Part shown: one piece after another, positions 1 to 7,454 of the stretch | How the letters are laid out: each line of letters starts with the position of its first letter | Position numbering within the stretch: position 1 is the stretch's first letter | DNA from: Bacillota bacterium | Lineage (GTDB): Bacteria; Bacillota; Clostridia; Lachnospirales; Lachnospiraceae | Direction: 5' to 3' | Assembly: GCA_023413555.1 (NCBI GenBank) | Contig: JAEZPG010000104.1 | Span: 1 to 39,300, forward strand | DNA: 39,300 nucleotides | Position numbers and translations under genes: made by a program | The notes under the pieces: generated by a model | What the model was told of the DNA's origin: nothing | Database searches by the model: none | The model's input: the letters and a program-made list of their open reading frames with translations, nothing else

Positions 1-47
1 TCTCCTTCCCAAGGAGAGGGTCGCGGGTTCGAGTCCCGTCTCGCGCT
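1..47 (+). tRNA. tRNA-Gly (anticodon CCC), 3' part only
   Basis: The window opens inside a tRNA gene. Bases 1-5 and 13-17 form the five-pair anticodon stem, with the seven-base loop TTCCCAA between them; this places the anticodon CCC at 8-10, which reads a glycine codon. A five-base variable region (18-22) follows. The T arm has stem 23-27/35-39 and loop TTCGAGT. The 3' strand of the acceptor stem, CTCGCGC, is at 40-46, with discriminator base T47. CCA is not encoded. The 5' half (acceptor strand and D arm) lies outside the window, so isotype rests on the anticodon alone. Confidence 0.9.
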
Positions 48-51
48 TGGT

Positions 52-97
52 AATAAAGAAAGGATATCCGAAAAGATGGATATCCTCTCTTTATTTT
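52..97 (+). terminator. Terminator after tRNA-Gly
   Basis: An 18-base stem (52-69 with 78-95, one mismatch) with an eight-base loop is followed by a short T run. It begins five bases after the tRNA discriminator, so it most likely ends the tRNA transcript. Confidence 0.8.
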
Positions 98-236
98 CGA
101 GCCCAATCCTGGGCTCGAAGGTTCGAGGTTCTCCGCTTCGCTCCGGTCCGCGCAAAACCGAGGTCTCCCAGACCTCGTGCGCCGTCTCGCGCTTGAAGAA
201 AGCTTAGGATTGAATTTGGAGGTGCAATCCTTTTTT
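96..236 (+). repeat. GC-rich hairpin module ending in a copy of the tRNA tail
   Basis: This short stretch is much richer in G and C than its surroundings. It contains a perfect 9-bp inverted repeat (96-104 with 111-119) and a perfect 8-bp hairpin (159-166 with 170-177) flanked by GCGC on both sides (150-153, 178-181). It then repeats 14 bases of the tRNA 3' end: CCGTCTCGCGCTTG at 182-195 equals 36-49. A second terminator-like hairpin follows (206-212 with 225-231, then T's). No 5' tRNA half is visible, so it is not a second intact tRNA. It may be a decayed tandem tRNA or a small repeat element that sits at tRNA ends. Bases 237-466 hold no gene I can support. Confidence 0.55.
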
Positions 237-466
237 CGTGAGGAAATCGTCTGGGAAACGGTGCAAATGCTGATAGATGGGTACTTTGAGGGAAGAAAGG
301 GGAAAATATCTAATGATATGTAAGGAATGAGAAGTGTGGGTAAGAATAAGAAACTGTTGTAGGGGAAGTGGGCGCCTCTTTGTCACTTTTGAGAAATACG
401 ATGTAAAAATAATAAGCTATCGAATGGGATGATATGGAAAAAAATGAAAATCAATACAAGAAATGA

Positions 467-1450
467 GTGAAAATGATGTTAATATTAGGACTATTTTTAG
501 GGTTATGTTTATCTATTGTAATTTTATTCACAGTTTCTCCAAAGCCAACGGCACTACTCATTCGTCGATTATTTGAGGGTGGGGTCGCAGTTAAGCCTTC
601 AAATTATGACGAAATTGAAAGATTGGTTCATATAGAAAATGATTACGCATACAATTCTAATTATAATGAAGGAAAACTAGATATTATAAAACCTAAGGAA
701 TTTGAAGGATATCTGCCGGTTATATTTTGGGTACACGGAGGAGCATTTTTGGGCGGTGACAAGTCTGATATTACTGAATATGCAGTTCAAATTGCAAGTA
801 AAGGCTATATCGTAGTTAACATTAATTACGATTTAGCACCAAGTTCCCAATATCCAACACCCTTATATCAAGTAAAAGAAGCTTATCAATTTATTGAAAA
901 AAATGCTGAAGAATATGGTATTGATATGAATCGTCTATACTTTGCAGGGGATTCAGCAGGTGCACAAATTGTTAGTCAATTTGTTAATATTCAAGTAGAT
1001 AGAGGCTATGCTAATTTGCTTGGAATAGAAAGTGTTGTTTCATCAGACAAGATTAAAGGGGTTCTATTATTTTGTGGACCGTATGATGTTTCAAAGCTTT
1101 CCAATAGTGATAGCTTTTTAATAAAATTCTTATTTAAGCGGGTTGGTTGGGCTTATATCGGTGAGCGAAATTGGACAAATACAGATCAAGTAAAGGAAGC
1201 TTCTATTCTTCAACATGTTTCCAGCAATTTTTCGCCTACGTTTATAACAGATGGAAATGTAGGATCATTTGAAGATCAAGGTAAAGAATTAGCTGATAAG
1301 TTGAAAAACTGCGGTGTAGAAGTTTCTCAAGTCTTTTATTCAACAGAAGAGGCTGAATTAGGACATGAGTATCAATTTATGATGAATACACCGCAAGCTA
1401 AAAATACATTCAATAAGCTGATAGAATTTCTAGATTATACAAGTAATTAA
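467..1450 (+). CDS. Membrane-anchored alpha/beta hydrolase (acetyl-esterase/lipase type)
   Basis: This is an alpha/beta-hydrolase of the hormone-sensitive-lipase/Aes group, expected to cleave short-chain esters. The oxyanion-hole motif HGG is at residues 90-92. The nucleophile elbow GDSAG is at 161-165 (Ser163). An Asp-rich stretch near residue 270 and His300 (GHEY) can complete the triad. Residues 3-23 are hydrophobic, followed by Pro/Lys/Arg, so the enzyme is probably membrane-anchored or exported and faces outside. The frame opens with GTG at 467 and an ATG follows at 473; neither has a strong ribosome binding site, so the exact start is uncertain. It is convergent with the next gene (10-bp gap). 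The substrate cannot be read from the sequence. Confidence 0.85.
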   Translation: MKMMLILGLFLGLCLSIVILFTVSPKPTALLIRRLFEGGVAVKPSNYDEIERLVHIENDYAYNSNYNEGKLDIIKPKEFEGYLPVIFWVHGGAFLGGDKSDITEYAVQIASKGYIVVNINYDLAPSSQYPTPLYQVKEAYQFIEKNAEEYGIDMNRLYFAGDSAGAQIVSQFVNIQVDRGYANLLGIESVVSSDKIKGVLLFCGPYDVSKLSNSDSFLIKFLFKRVGWAYIGERNWTNTDQVKEASILQHVSSNFSPTFITDGNVGSFEDQGKELADKLKNCGVEVSQVFYSTEEAELGHEYQFMMNTPQAKNTFNKLIEFLDYTSN

Positions 1451-1460
1451 AGAATTAATT

Positions 1461-1985
1461 TCAGGAATTTTCACTGTTTACGGGTCGAATTCTCCTTTCC
1501 TGTCGCGTGGAATGGGTCTGTATAGCAAAACGCTGACCATACAAGGTAAAGAGTTTTCTGTAGTTCTCCAGGTCCGAATTAATGGCAACTGGTCCAAGGT
1601 GAATAGTAGGGAAACCATAGGCACCTCCGCCGGAATAGACCATGGCGCCAGTAATTAAGAAATGAGAAAGAATACTTTGTATAGCAATGTCTCCACCACC
1701 ATGAGCATAAGCGGCTGTAGCAAAAGCCCCTGCCAGTTTCCCCGACCAATCATAAGTATTAGGCATTTCATCTAGCCACATTTTAACAGCACCGCTTAAG
1801 GTAGCATAATGGGTAGGCGTGCCAACGATGACAGCTGCACATTCTTTTACATAAGAATCATTGATCTGAGCGATAGAGAACAGTTCCGCTTCCATAGTGT
1901 CAACAGAACGGATACCCTCTATAATGTATTCTGCCATTTTCTTCGTATTCCCTGTTTTTGAATCATAAATTACTGCTATTTTCAT
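1461..1985 (-). CDS. Flavodoxin-family NAD(P)H reductase (WrbA-like)
   Basis: The 174-residue protein has a flavodoxin fold. The N-terminal strand and phosphate loop (YDSKTGNTKKMAE, residues 8-20) bind FMN phosphate. GTPTHYATLSGAVKMW near 55-70 and AYAHGGGD near 92-99 are the other two flavin-contacting loops seen in WrbA/NAD(P)H:quinone reductases. The likely role is two-electron reduction of quinones or similar electrophiles in the cytoplasm. The start is supported by GAGGAGG seven bases upstream on the minus strand. It is divergent from an HxlR regulator, an arrangement common for electrophile-responsive reductases, so repression by that regulator is likely. The C-terminal end is unusually Arg-rich. 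Confidence 0.85.
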   Translation of the reverse strand: MKIAVIYDSKTGNTKKMAEYIIEGIRSVDTMEAELFSIAQINDSYVKECAAVIVGTPTHYATLSGAVKMWLDEMPNTYDWSGKLAGAFATAAYAHGGGDIAIQSILSHFLITGAMVYSGGGAYGFPTIHLGPVAINSDLENYRKLFTLYGQRFAIQTHSTRQERRIRPVNSENS

Positions 1986-2018
1986 TTGTTACCTCCTCTT
2001 TTATATAAGAAATGAAAG

Positions 2019-2041
2019 TAGTATACTATTTATATTTAGTA
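2019..2041. promoter_or_regulatory. Candidate operator between reductase and HxlR gene
   Basis: A perfect 10-bp palindrome, TAGTATACTA (2019-2028), overlaps a wider TACT-N10-AGTA arrangement (2024-2041) in the 136-bp divergent gap. HxlR/YodB-type repressors often bind TACT...AGTA dyads. Binding by the adjacent regulator is inferred. Confidence 0.5.
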
Positions 2042-2121
2042 TTTCACATATACCAAAAAGAGACAATAACGCAGTTTATTATGAGTAGGTATGAAATAAA
2101 TGACCTGGTTAGGAGGAAAAG

Positions 2122-2406
2122 ATGGTGGAGACGATTTGCCCACTAAAATTAGTAAATGAGATGGTAGGTGGTAAATGGAAATGTAGTATTATCTGTATTC
2201 TGGAAGACGGAAAGCCGGTTCGGTACAATGAGATTAGACGTAAAATTCCGGATATAACGAATATGATGTTGGCACAATCCTTAAAGAGTCTAGAAGAGTA
2301 TGGACTTGTGCATAGAGAACAATACAATGAGATGCCCGTTCGAGTAGAGTATTCCATAACTCCAGAAGGAGAATCACTACTTCCAATCTTAAATAGTTTA
2401 AACTAA
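2122..2406 (+). CDS. HxlR/DUF24-family winged-helix regulator
   Basis: The 94 residues match the HxlR pattern: CPLKLVNEMVGGKWK at 6-20, RYNEIRRKIPDITNMMLAQSL in the middle (recognition helix region), and RVEYSITPEGESLLPIL near the end. Cys6 sits where YodB- and HypR-type members carry a redox- or electrophile-sensing cysteine, so the protein may sense quinones, aldehydes or disulfide stress. It is slightly shorter than most members (about 105-120). AGGAGG at 2111-2116 fixes the start. It probably controls the divergent reductase and possibly itself; the effector is not known. Confidence 0.9.
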   Translation: MVETICPLKLVNEMVGGKWKCSIICILEDGKPVRYNEIRRKIPDITNMMLAQSLKSLEEYGLVHREQYNEMPVRVEYSITPEGESLLPILNSLN

Positions 2407-2623
2407 TGGGGAATAGAATACCTAAGAAGACACGACAACTATATGTCTAGGTGCGAGACTTGCCAGCTCAAAAAGAATGAATAAGAGGAGTAAATCAGGA
2501 AAATTACTTAGTCAAAGGATAAGAGAAATAGAAATTGCTTGCTATCTTTCCTATTAGTGGTAAGATAAACAAATAACGATTTTCTTCGCTAAAATATAAC
2601 TGAAGGGATATTAAGATAAGTAC

Positions 2624-3985
2624 ATGAGAAAGAAACGAAATATAAGTTCACACAAAATGGACATGCTAAATGGAAGTCTTTTTAAAAAGATACTGATATT
2701 TGCCCTACCTTTAGCATTAAGCAGTATTTTACAGCAATTATTTAACTGTGTTGATTTAGCAGTAGTAGGTCAATATGCCACTAGCCAAGATCAGGCAGCA
2801 GTTGGATGTAACAGTTCCTTAATTAACTTATTGATTAATTTATTTGTTGGGATATCCATTGGAACCAATGTAGTTATTGCAAAATATCTGGGGCAAAAAC
2901 AAAAAGACAAAGTTAAAGATGCCGTACATACGTCTATTGTAGTTGCATTAATCAGTGGACTGGTTTTATTGTTTCTGGGCCTGGTAATTGCAAGGCCTAT
3001 ATTAACTATCATGAAAACACCAAAGGATACACTGGATTTAGCAATTCTATATCTAAGAATTTATTTTGTAGGCATGCCTTTTGTTATGCTCTATAACTTT
3101 GGCGCCGCAATACTCAGAAGCATAGGAGATACAAAGCGCCCCTTATACTGCCTGATAATAGCCGGAGTCTTAAATGCTGTACTTAACATGATTTTGGTCA
3201 TTGTATTCCACATGGGAGTAGCAGGGGTGGCTATTGCGACAGTAGTAGCTAATGGTGTCAGCGCTTTCATGGTGATATATATGTTGTTTCATGAAGAAGA
3301 GCCAATACGTCTGTCCTTAAAAGGACTAACCATAGTGAAGCCAGAACTTGTCAGAATTCTTAAAATTGGGATACCGGCAGGAATACAGGGAATGGTATTT
3401 TCTTTTACAAATGTATTTGTACAATCGGCCTTGAATGGTTTTGGTTCTGATGCTGTCGCTGGCTCTGCTGTGGCATTGAATTATGAGTATATTACATATT
3501 TTGTAATCAATGCTTTTAATCAGGCAGCAGTGACCTTTATCAGTCAAAATTATGGAGCAGAGAAGCACAAAAGGTGTAAACAAACATACTGGTTATGTAT
3601 GATGAGTTCAGTATTAATTACAGGATTAATGTGTCTTGTTTTTGTTTCAAATGCACACTTCTTTGCGAGTTTATTTACCTCAAAAGAAGAAGTAATTCAC
3701 TACGCAGTTATCCGAATGGGACAAATCTTGACATTGTATTTTATTGCGAATTTTTATGAAATCAGTGGTTCAGCTCTTAGAGGTCTGGGTTATTCCATGA
3801 CACCGGCTATGTTAACAATAGTGGGAATCTGTGCATTTCGATTATTCTGGATTTATCGTATATTTAGTCAGAATAAAAGTTTTGAACTGTTGCTAAATGT
3901 ATATCCAATCTCTTGGGTAATTACCGGAGTAGCAGTTTTAACAGCTTATTTTCTTGTCAATCGGAGACAATATAAGGTTTCATAA
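2624..3985 (+). CDS. MATE-family multidrug/cation antiporter
   Basis: The 453-residue protein is an integral membrane protein with about twelve hydrophobic segments in two similar halves, as in MATE (NorM/DinF-type) exporters. The N-terminal segment LPLALSSILQQLFNCVDLAVVGQY and the mid-protein repeat starting at KIGIPAGIQGMVFSFTNVFV are the paired first helices of the two lobes. It would expel cationic drugs or metabolites using Na+ or H+ flux. The length is normal and no truncation is seen. ATG 2624 has only a distant GAAGGG upstream, so the start is moderately certain. The 217 bp before it hold no gene; co-regulation with the HxlR gene is possible. Confidence 0.9.
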   Translation: MRKKRNISSHKMDMLNGSLFKKILIFALPLALSSILQQLFNCVDLAVVGQYATSQDQAAVGCNSSLINLLINLFVGISIGTNVVIAKYLGQKQKDKVKDAVHTSIVVALISGLVLLFLGLVIARPILTIMKTPKDTLDLAILYLRIYFVGMPFVMLYNFGAAILRSIGDTKRPLYCLIIAGVLNAVLNMILVIVFHMGVAGVAIATVVANGVSAFMVIYMLFHEEEPIRLSLKGLTIVKPELVRILKIGIPAGIQGMVFSFTNVFVQSALNGFGSDAVAGSAVALNYEYITYFVINAFNQAAVTFISQNYGAEKHKRCKQTYWLCMMSSVLITGLMCLVFVSNAHFFASLFTSKEEVIHYAVIRMGQILTLYFIANFYEISGSALRGLGYSMTPAMLTIVGICAFRLFWIYRIFSQNKSFELLLNVYPISWVITGVAVLTAYFLVNRRQYKVS

Positions 3986-4027
3986 GAATGCGATGGGAAG
4001 GAAACTGAACTTTATAATCCAATATTT

Positions 4028-4057
4028 ATGACGCACAAAGTAAATATGTGGTATAAT
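4028..4057 (+). promoter_or_regulatory. Promoter of the SPFH gene
   Basis: An extended -10 element, TGG-TATAAT (TG at 4049-4050, TATAAT at 4052-4057), lies 18 bp after ATGACG (4028-4033), a four-of-six match to the -35 consensus. Transcription would give a leader of roughly 85 bases before ATG 4151. Confidence 0.65.
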
Positions 4058-4150
4058 ATCCTTGTTAATGTATTTGCAAACTTGTACGTCTGAAACAAAG
4101 TTTATGGTCATAGTATGTAAGTAAATACATAGAAAGAGGGAAGGATTAAG

Positions 4151-6178
4151 ATGACTACGGAAGAATTATTACCTATTGTTTTATTGGTACTTGGAGGATT
4201 TGTCGCATTATATCTACTAATCTTCGTAATCCTAGGCTTACGCATTATTGGATCTAGTGAAGTCGCTGTAGTAGAAAAATGGTGGAGTTTTAAAGGATCA
4301 CTAAAAGACTCGATTATTGCACTGAATGGAGAAGCGGGATATGAGCCGAATGTACTTCGTGGTGGTATGCATTTTAGAACAGCACTCATGTATAAAGTTC
4401 ACAAATATCCTCTGATTACTATTCCACAAGGGCAGATTGCTTATATTTTCGCAAGAGATGGAGAACCATTGAATCCTGTACAAACTTTGGGTAGAGTAGT
4501 GAAAGAAGCTAATAACTTTCAGGATGTAAAGGGATTTATGCAAAACGGAGGACAAAGAGGACCTCAAAGAGGTATCTTAAGAGAGGGTACATACGCAATT
4601 AATCTAGCACAATTTGTCATTATAACACCAACAGAAATCAAAACAATCAGCGTAGGTAATTCTAGTGAGAAGCAAGCGTTATCTACGATGCAGGCAACTT
4701 TAGATGCAAGAGATGCTTTTCGCCCAATTGTAATTATGGGCAACATTGGACAGCAAAGTGATTTGATGGGGATTGTGACCGTTCATGATGGTCAATCCTT
4801 ATCGAATGGGGAAATTATAGCACCTGATATGGGACAAGAGCATGCCAGCTTTCAAGATCCTGAGAAATTCCTAGAGCTTGGTGGAAAACGTGGTAAACAA
4901 TTGCAGGTATTAACGGACGGTACCTATTATATCAATCGATTATTTGCAACAATTGAATTAAGACCAAAGACGGTAGTACCAATAGGGTTTGTTGGAGTTG
5001 TTGTTTCCTTCTTTGGTGCAACAGGTGTTGATACTACAGGCAACGATTATAGACATGGAGAACTGGTTGGTGAGGGATGCAAAGGTGTTCTTGAAAAACC
5101 ATTAATGCCAGGTAAGTATGCATTTAATACGGATGCAGGAAAAGTCGTATTAGTACCTACTACTAACATTATTTTAAAATGGAACAAAACTGAGTGGGGA
5201 GAGCATAAGTATGATGAAAATCTTTCTGAGGTTGATATCATCACTAAGGATGCATTTGAACCATCCCTACCTTTGTCAGTAGTTATGCATATCGATTATA
5301 GACAAGCTCCATGGGTGATACAGAGATTTGGTGATATCAGTATGTTGGTAAATCAATCCCTTGACCCATTGGTAAGCGCATATTTTAAGGATGTTGCGCA
5401 GACAAAAACTTTAATCGAATTAATACAAGAACGAAGTGACATTCGTGAAAAAGCAGTTATGGAAATGAAAGATAAATTCCAGAAATATAATCTTCAGTTA
5501 GAAGAAGTTTTGATTGGTACTCCAAAGACGGTATCAGGTGACACGCAGATAGAGAATATCTTAACCCAGCTTCGTGAAAGACAAATTGCAGAAGAGAAGA
5601 AAGTAACTTACCAAAAGCAGCAATCTGCCGCTGAAAGTGAAAAATCTCTTCGTGAAGCGCAAGCTGTTGCTGAGCAACAGAGTGCTCTTACAAAATCCAA
5701 GATCCAGATTGAAATCGAAGGTAATAGTGGTGCTGCTTTGGCAAAGAAAGCGGAACAAGAAGCGAATCAGATCGTTTCCATTGCAAAAGCAAATGCTGAG
5801 AAGATTAGATTAGAGGGTAACGCAGAGGCTTCCAAGGAATCTAGCGTAGGACTTGCAAGAGCTCAAGCAATTGATGCACAAGTGAAAGCTTATGGTGGAG
5901 CAGAATACCGAGTTATTCAGGAAGTTACTGATAAGTTATCAGAGGCTATCAAGGCTAGCCAGGTAGATTTAGTTCCTAAGACTATAGTGAATATGGGTGA
6001 TAACAAGGATGGTGGCAATGGTACCATTTTAGATAGTCTGTTAAAATTCATAACCCTTGATAAATTAGGGGTAACGATTAAATCGAATGAATCTGTTAGC
6101 AAAGTAGACACCGTTGAGAAAGAAGTGGTAGGAGAGAAAGAAGCGGTAGGAGAGAAAGAAGCAATAGAAGAAAATTAA
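4151..6178 (+). CDS. Large SPFH/flotillin-like membrane scaffold protein
   Basis: This 675-residue protein has one N-terminal membrane helix (about 8-33), a long beta-rich part, an SPFH/band-7-type domain (about 335-470), and an Ala/Glu/Lys/Gln-rich coiled coil (about 470-600) as in flotillins. The part between helix and SPFH domain carries similar modules of the form GG-x-RG-x-Q...L..GTY.IN at 131-151 and 242-262, with a weaker one at 309-326. This recalls the repeat-plus-shoulder design of major vault protein and large flotillins. The tail repeats EKEAVG-type hexapeptides. It probably oligomerises on the membrane; the partner is unknown. The start is supported by AGAGGGAAGG just upstream. 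Its own promoter and terminator make it monocistronic. Confidence 0.8.
   Translation: MTTEELLPIVLLVLGGFVALYLLIFVILGLRIIGSSEVAVVEKWWSFKGSLKDSIIALNGEAGYEPNVLRGGMHFRTALMYKVHKYPLITIPQGQIAYIFARDGEPLNPVQTLGRVVKEANNFQDVKGFMQNGGQRGPQRGILREGTYAINLAQFVIITPTEIKTISVGNSSEKQALSTMQATLDARDAFRPIVIMGNIGQQSDLMGIVTVHDGQSLSNGEIIAPDMGQEHASFQDPEKFLELGGKRGKQLQVLTDGTYYINRLFATIELRPKTVVPIGFVGVVVSFFGATGVDTTGNDYRHGELVGEGCKGVLEKPLMPGKYAFNTDAGKVVLVPTTNIILKWNKTEWGEHKYDENLSEVDIITKDAFEPSLPLSVVMHIDYRQAPWVIQRFGDISMLVNQSLDPLVSAYFKDVAQTKTLIELIQERSDIREKAVMEMKDKFQKYNLQLEEVLIGTPKTVSGDTQIENILTQLRERQIAEEKKVTYQKQQSAAESEKSLREAQAVAEQQSALTKSKIQIEIEGNSGAALAKKAEQEANQIVSIAKANAEKIRLEGNAEASKESSVGLARAQAIDAQVKAYGGAEYRVIQEVTDKLSEAIKASQVDLVPKTIVNMGDNKDGGNGTILDSLLKFITLDKLGVTIKSNESVSKVDTVEKEVVGEKEAVGEKEAIEEN
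6116..6169 (+). repeat. Three 18-bp tandem repeats at the 3' end of the SPFH gene
   Basis: Units begin at 6116, 6134 and 6152 and encode EKEVVG, EKEAVG and EKEAIE. The near-identical codons point to recent slippage or duplication in a charged, probably disordered tail. Confidence 0.85.
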
Positions 6179-6184
6179 GAAGAA

Positions 6185-6219
6185 AAGCCTGAGAGACTTT
6201 TTTAACTCTCAGGCTTTTT
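6185..6219 (+). terminator. Terminator after the SPFH gene
   Basis: A perfect 11-bp stem (6185-6195 with 6206-6216) is followed by a T run, seven bases after the stop codon. Confidence 0.9.
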
Positions 6220-6344
6220 AGATGGTGTGCCCAGTAGTTCTTTTTCCAATAACCTTTTGTCGATTTACTATTGAGTACTGTTTTTAGGACAGCAGATAGT
6301 TTATACTTTTAAAAGAGGATTCAATATGTGAAAGGGGAGTACCC

Positions 6345-7451
6345 ATGAGAATAATTCATTGTGCAGACTTGCATTTAGATTCAAAAATGACAGCGAATTT
6401 GTCATATGAAAAGGCAAAAGAAAGAAAAGCTGAACTTTTAATAACCTTTAACAATATGATTCGGTATGCAGTAGAACATTCAATAAATGCTATAATAATT
6501 GCAGGAGATTTATTTGATACAAAAAATACATCTGCCACAGCAAGAAATACTGTATATGAAGCAATACAAAATCATCCCAATATACTTTTCTATTATCTGA
6601 AAGGAAACCATGATGCTGATGTATTTCTTAGTAGGCTAGAAACCATACCGGATAATTTAAAGATGTTTTCGGACAGATGGGTTTCCTACATAGTAAATGA
6701 TAATACCCATAACAATATTACCGTTACAGGGATTGAACTTGATAAAAACAATATTGTATCAGCAAGTGATACTTTAACTTTAGATCATAATAAGTTTAAT
6801 ATTGTTGTACTTCATGGACAGGAAATGGAGCATCAGACGAAAGATCGAGCAGAAGTAATTGCCTTAAGAAGTTATCGTAACAAAGGAATTGATTATATGG
6901 CATTGGGCCATTTGCATAGTTATAAGGAAGCATCTCTTGATGCTAGGGGTGTGTATTGTTATCCTGGATGCTTAGAAGGAAGAGGATTTGACGAATGTGG
7001 AGAACATGGTTTTGTACTTCTTACTATAAATGAGGAGACGAAAGAGTGTAAGCGTAGTTTCATCCCTATTGCCCGTAGAGAGCTATTTACTGTCACAATC
7101 GACATTTCAACATTACTTACCACTCCAGAAATTCTATCCCATATTAGAGCAACATTACAGAAAAAACAGTTATCATGTTCTAGTCTGGTTAAAATTGTTT
7201 TAACTGGTCAAGTTGATCTGGAATGTGAGAAGGATATAGATTATATGGCGAAAGAACTAGACAATGACTATTATTTTTTAAAGATTTATGACAGAACGGA
7301 GATTAAGGTCAATTATAGTGATTATGAATTAGACGAATCTTTAAAAGGTGAGTTCATTAGAACAGTAAAGGACAGTGACAATCTTAGTGAAGAGGATAAG
7401 GCAATGATAATATTTTATGGAATCCAGGCACTACAGGGTAAGGAGATATAG
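6345..7451 (+). CDS. yhaO: YhaO-type DNA exonuclease subunit (SbcD/Mre11-like phosphoesterase)
   Basis: This is a two-metal calcineurin-like phosphoesterase. All motifs are present: DLH at 8-10, GDLFD at 54-58, GNHD at 87-90, LHGQ at 156-159 and GHLH at 188-191. At 368 residues and paired with an SMC-like ATPase, it matches YhaO of Bacillus and the SbcD/Mre11 group, which cut DNA ends or hairpins during repair. GGGGAG seven bases upstream sets the start at ATG 6345. The next gene begins three bases after its stop, so the two are translated as a unit and should form one complex. The C-terminal part (about 240-368) is the less conserved capping and partner-binding region. Confidence 0.88.
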   Translation: MRIIHCADLHLDSKMTANLSYEKAKERKAELLITFNNMIRYAVEHSINAIIIAGDLFDTKNTSATARNTVYEAIQNHPNILFYYLKGNHDADVFLSRLETIPDNLKMFSDRWVSYIVNDNTHNNITVTGIELDKNNIVSASDTLTLDHNKFNIVVLHGQEMEHQTKDRAEVIALRSYRNKGIDYMALGHLHSYKEASLDARGVYCYPGCLEGRGFDECGEHGFVLLTINEETKECKRSFIPIARRELFTVTIDISTLLTTPEILSHIRATLQKKQLSCSSLVKIVLTGQVDLECEKDIDYMAKELDNDYYFLKIYDRTEIKVNYSDYELDESLKGEFIRTVKDSDNLSEEDKAMIIFYGIQALQGKEI

Positions 7452-7454
7452 AAT

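Noticed and set aside
182..231. Second intact tRNA gene
   Set aside because: Only the last 14 bases resemble a tRNA. No D arm, anticodon arm or 5' acceptor strand is present upstream.
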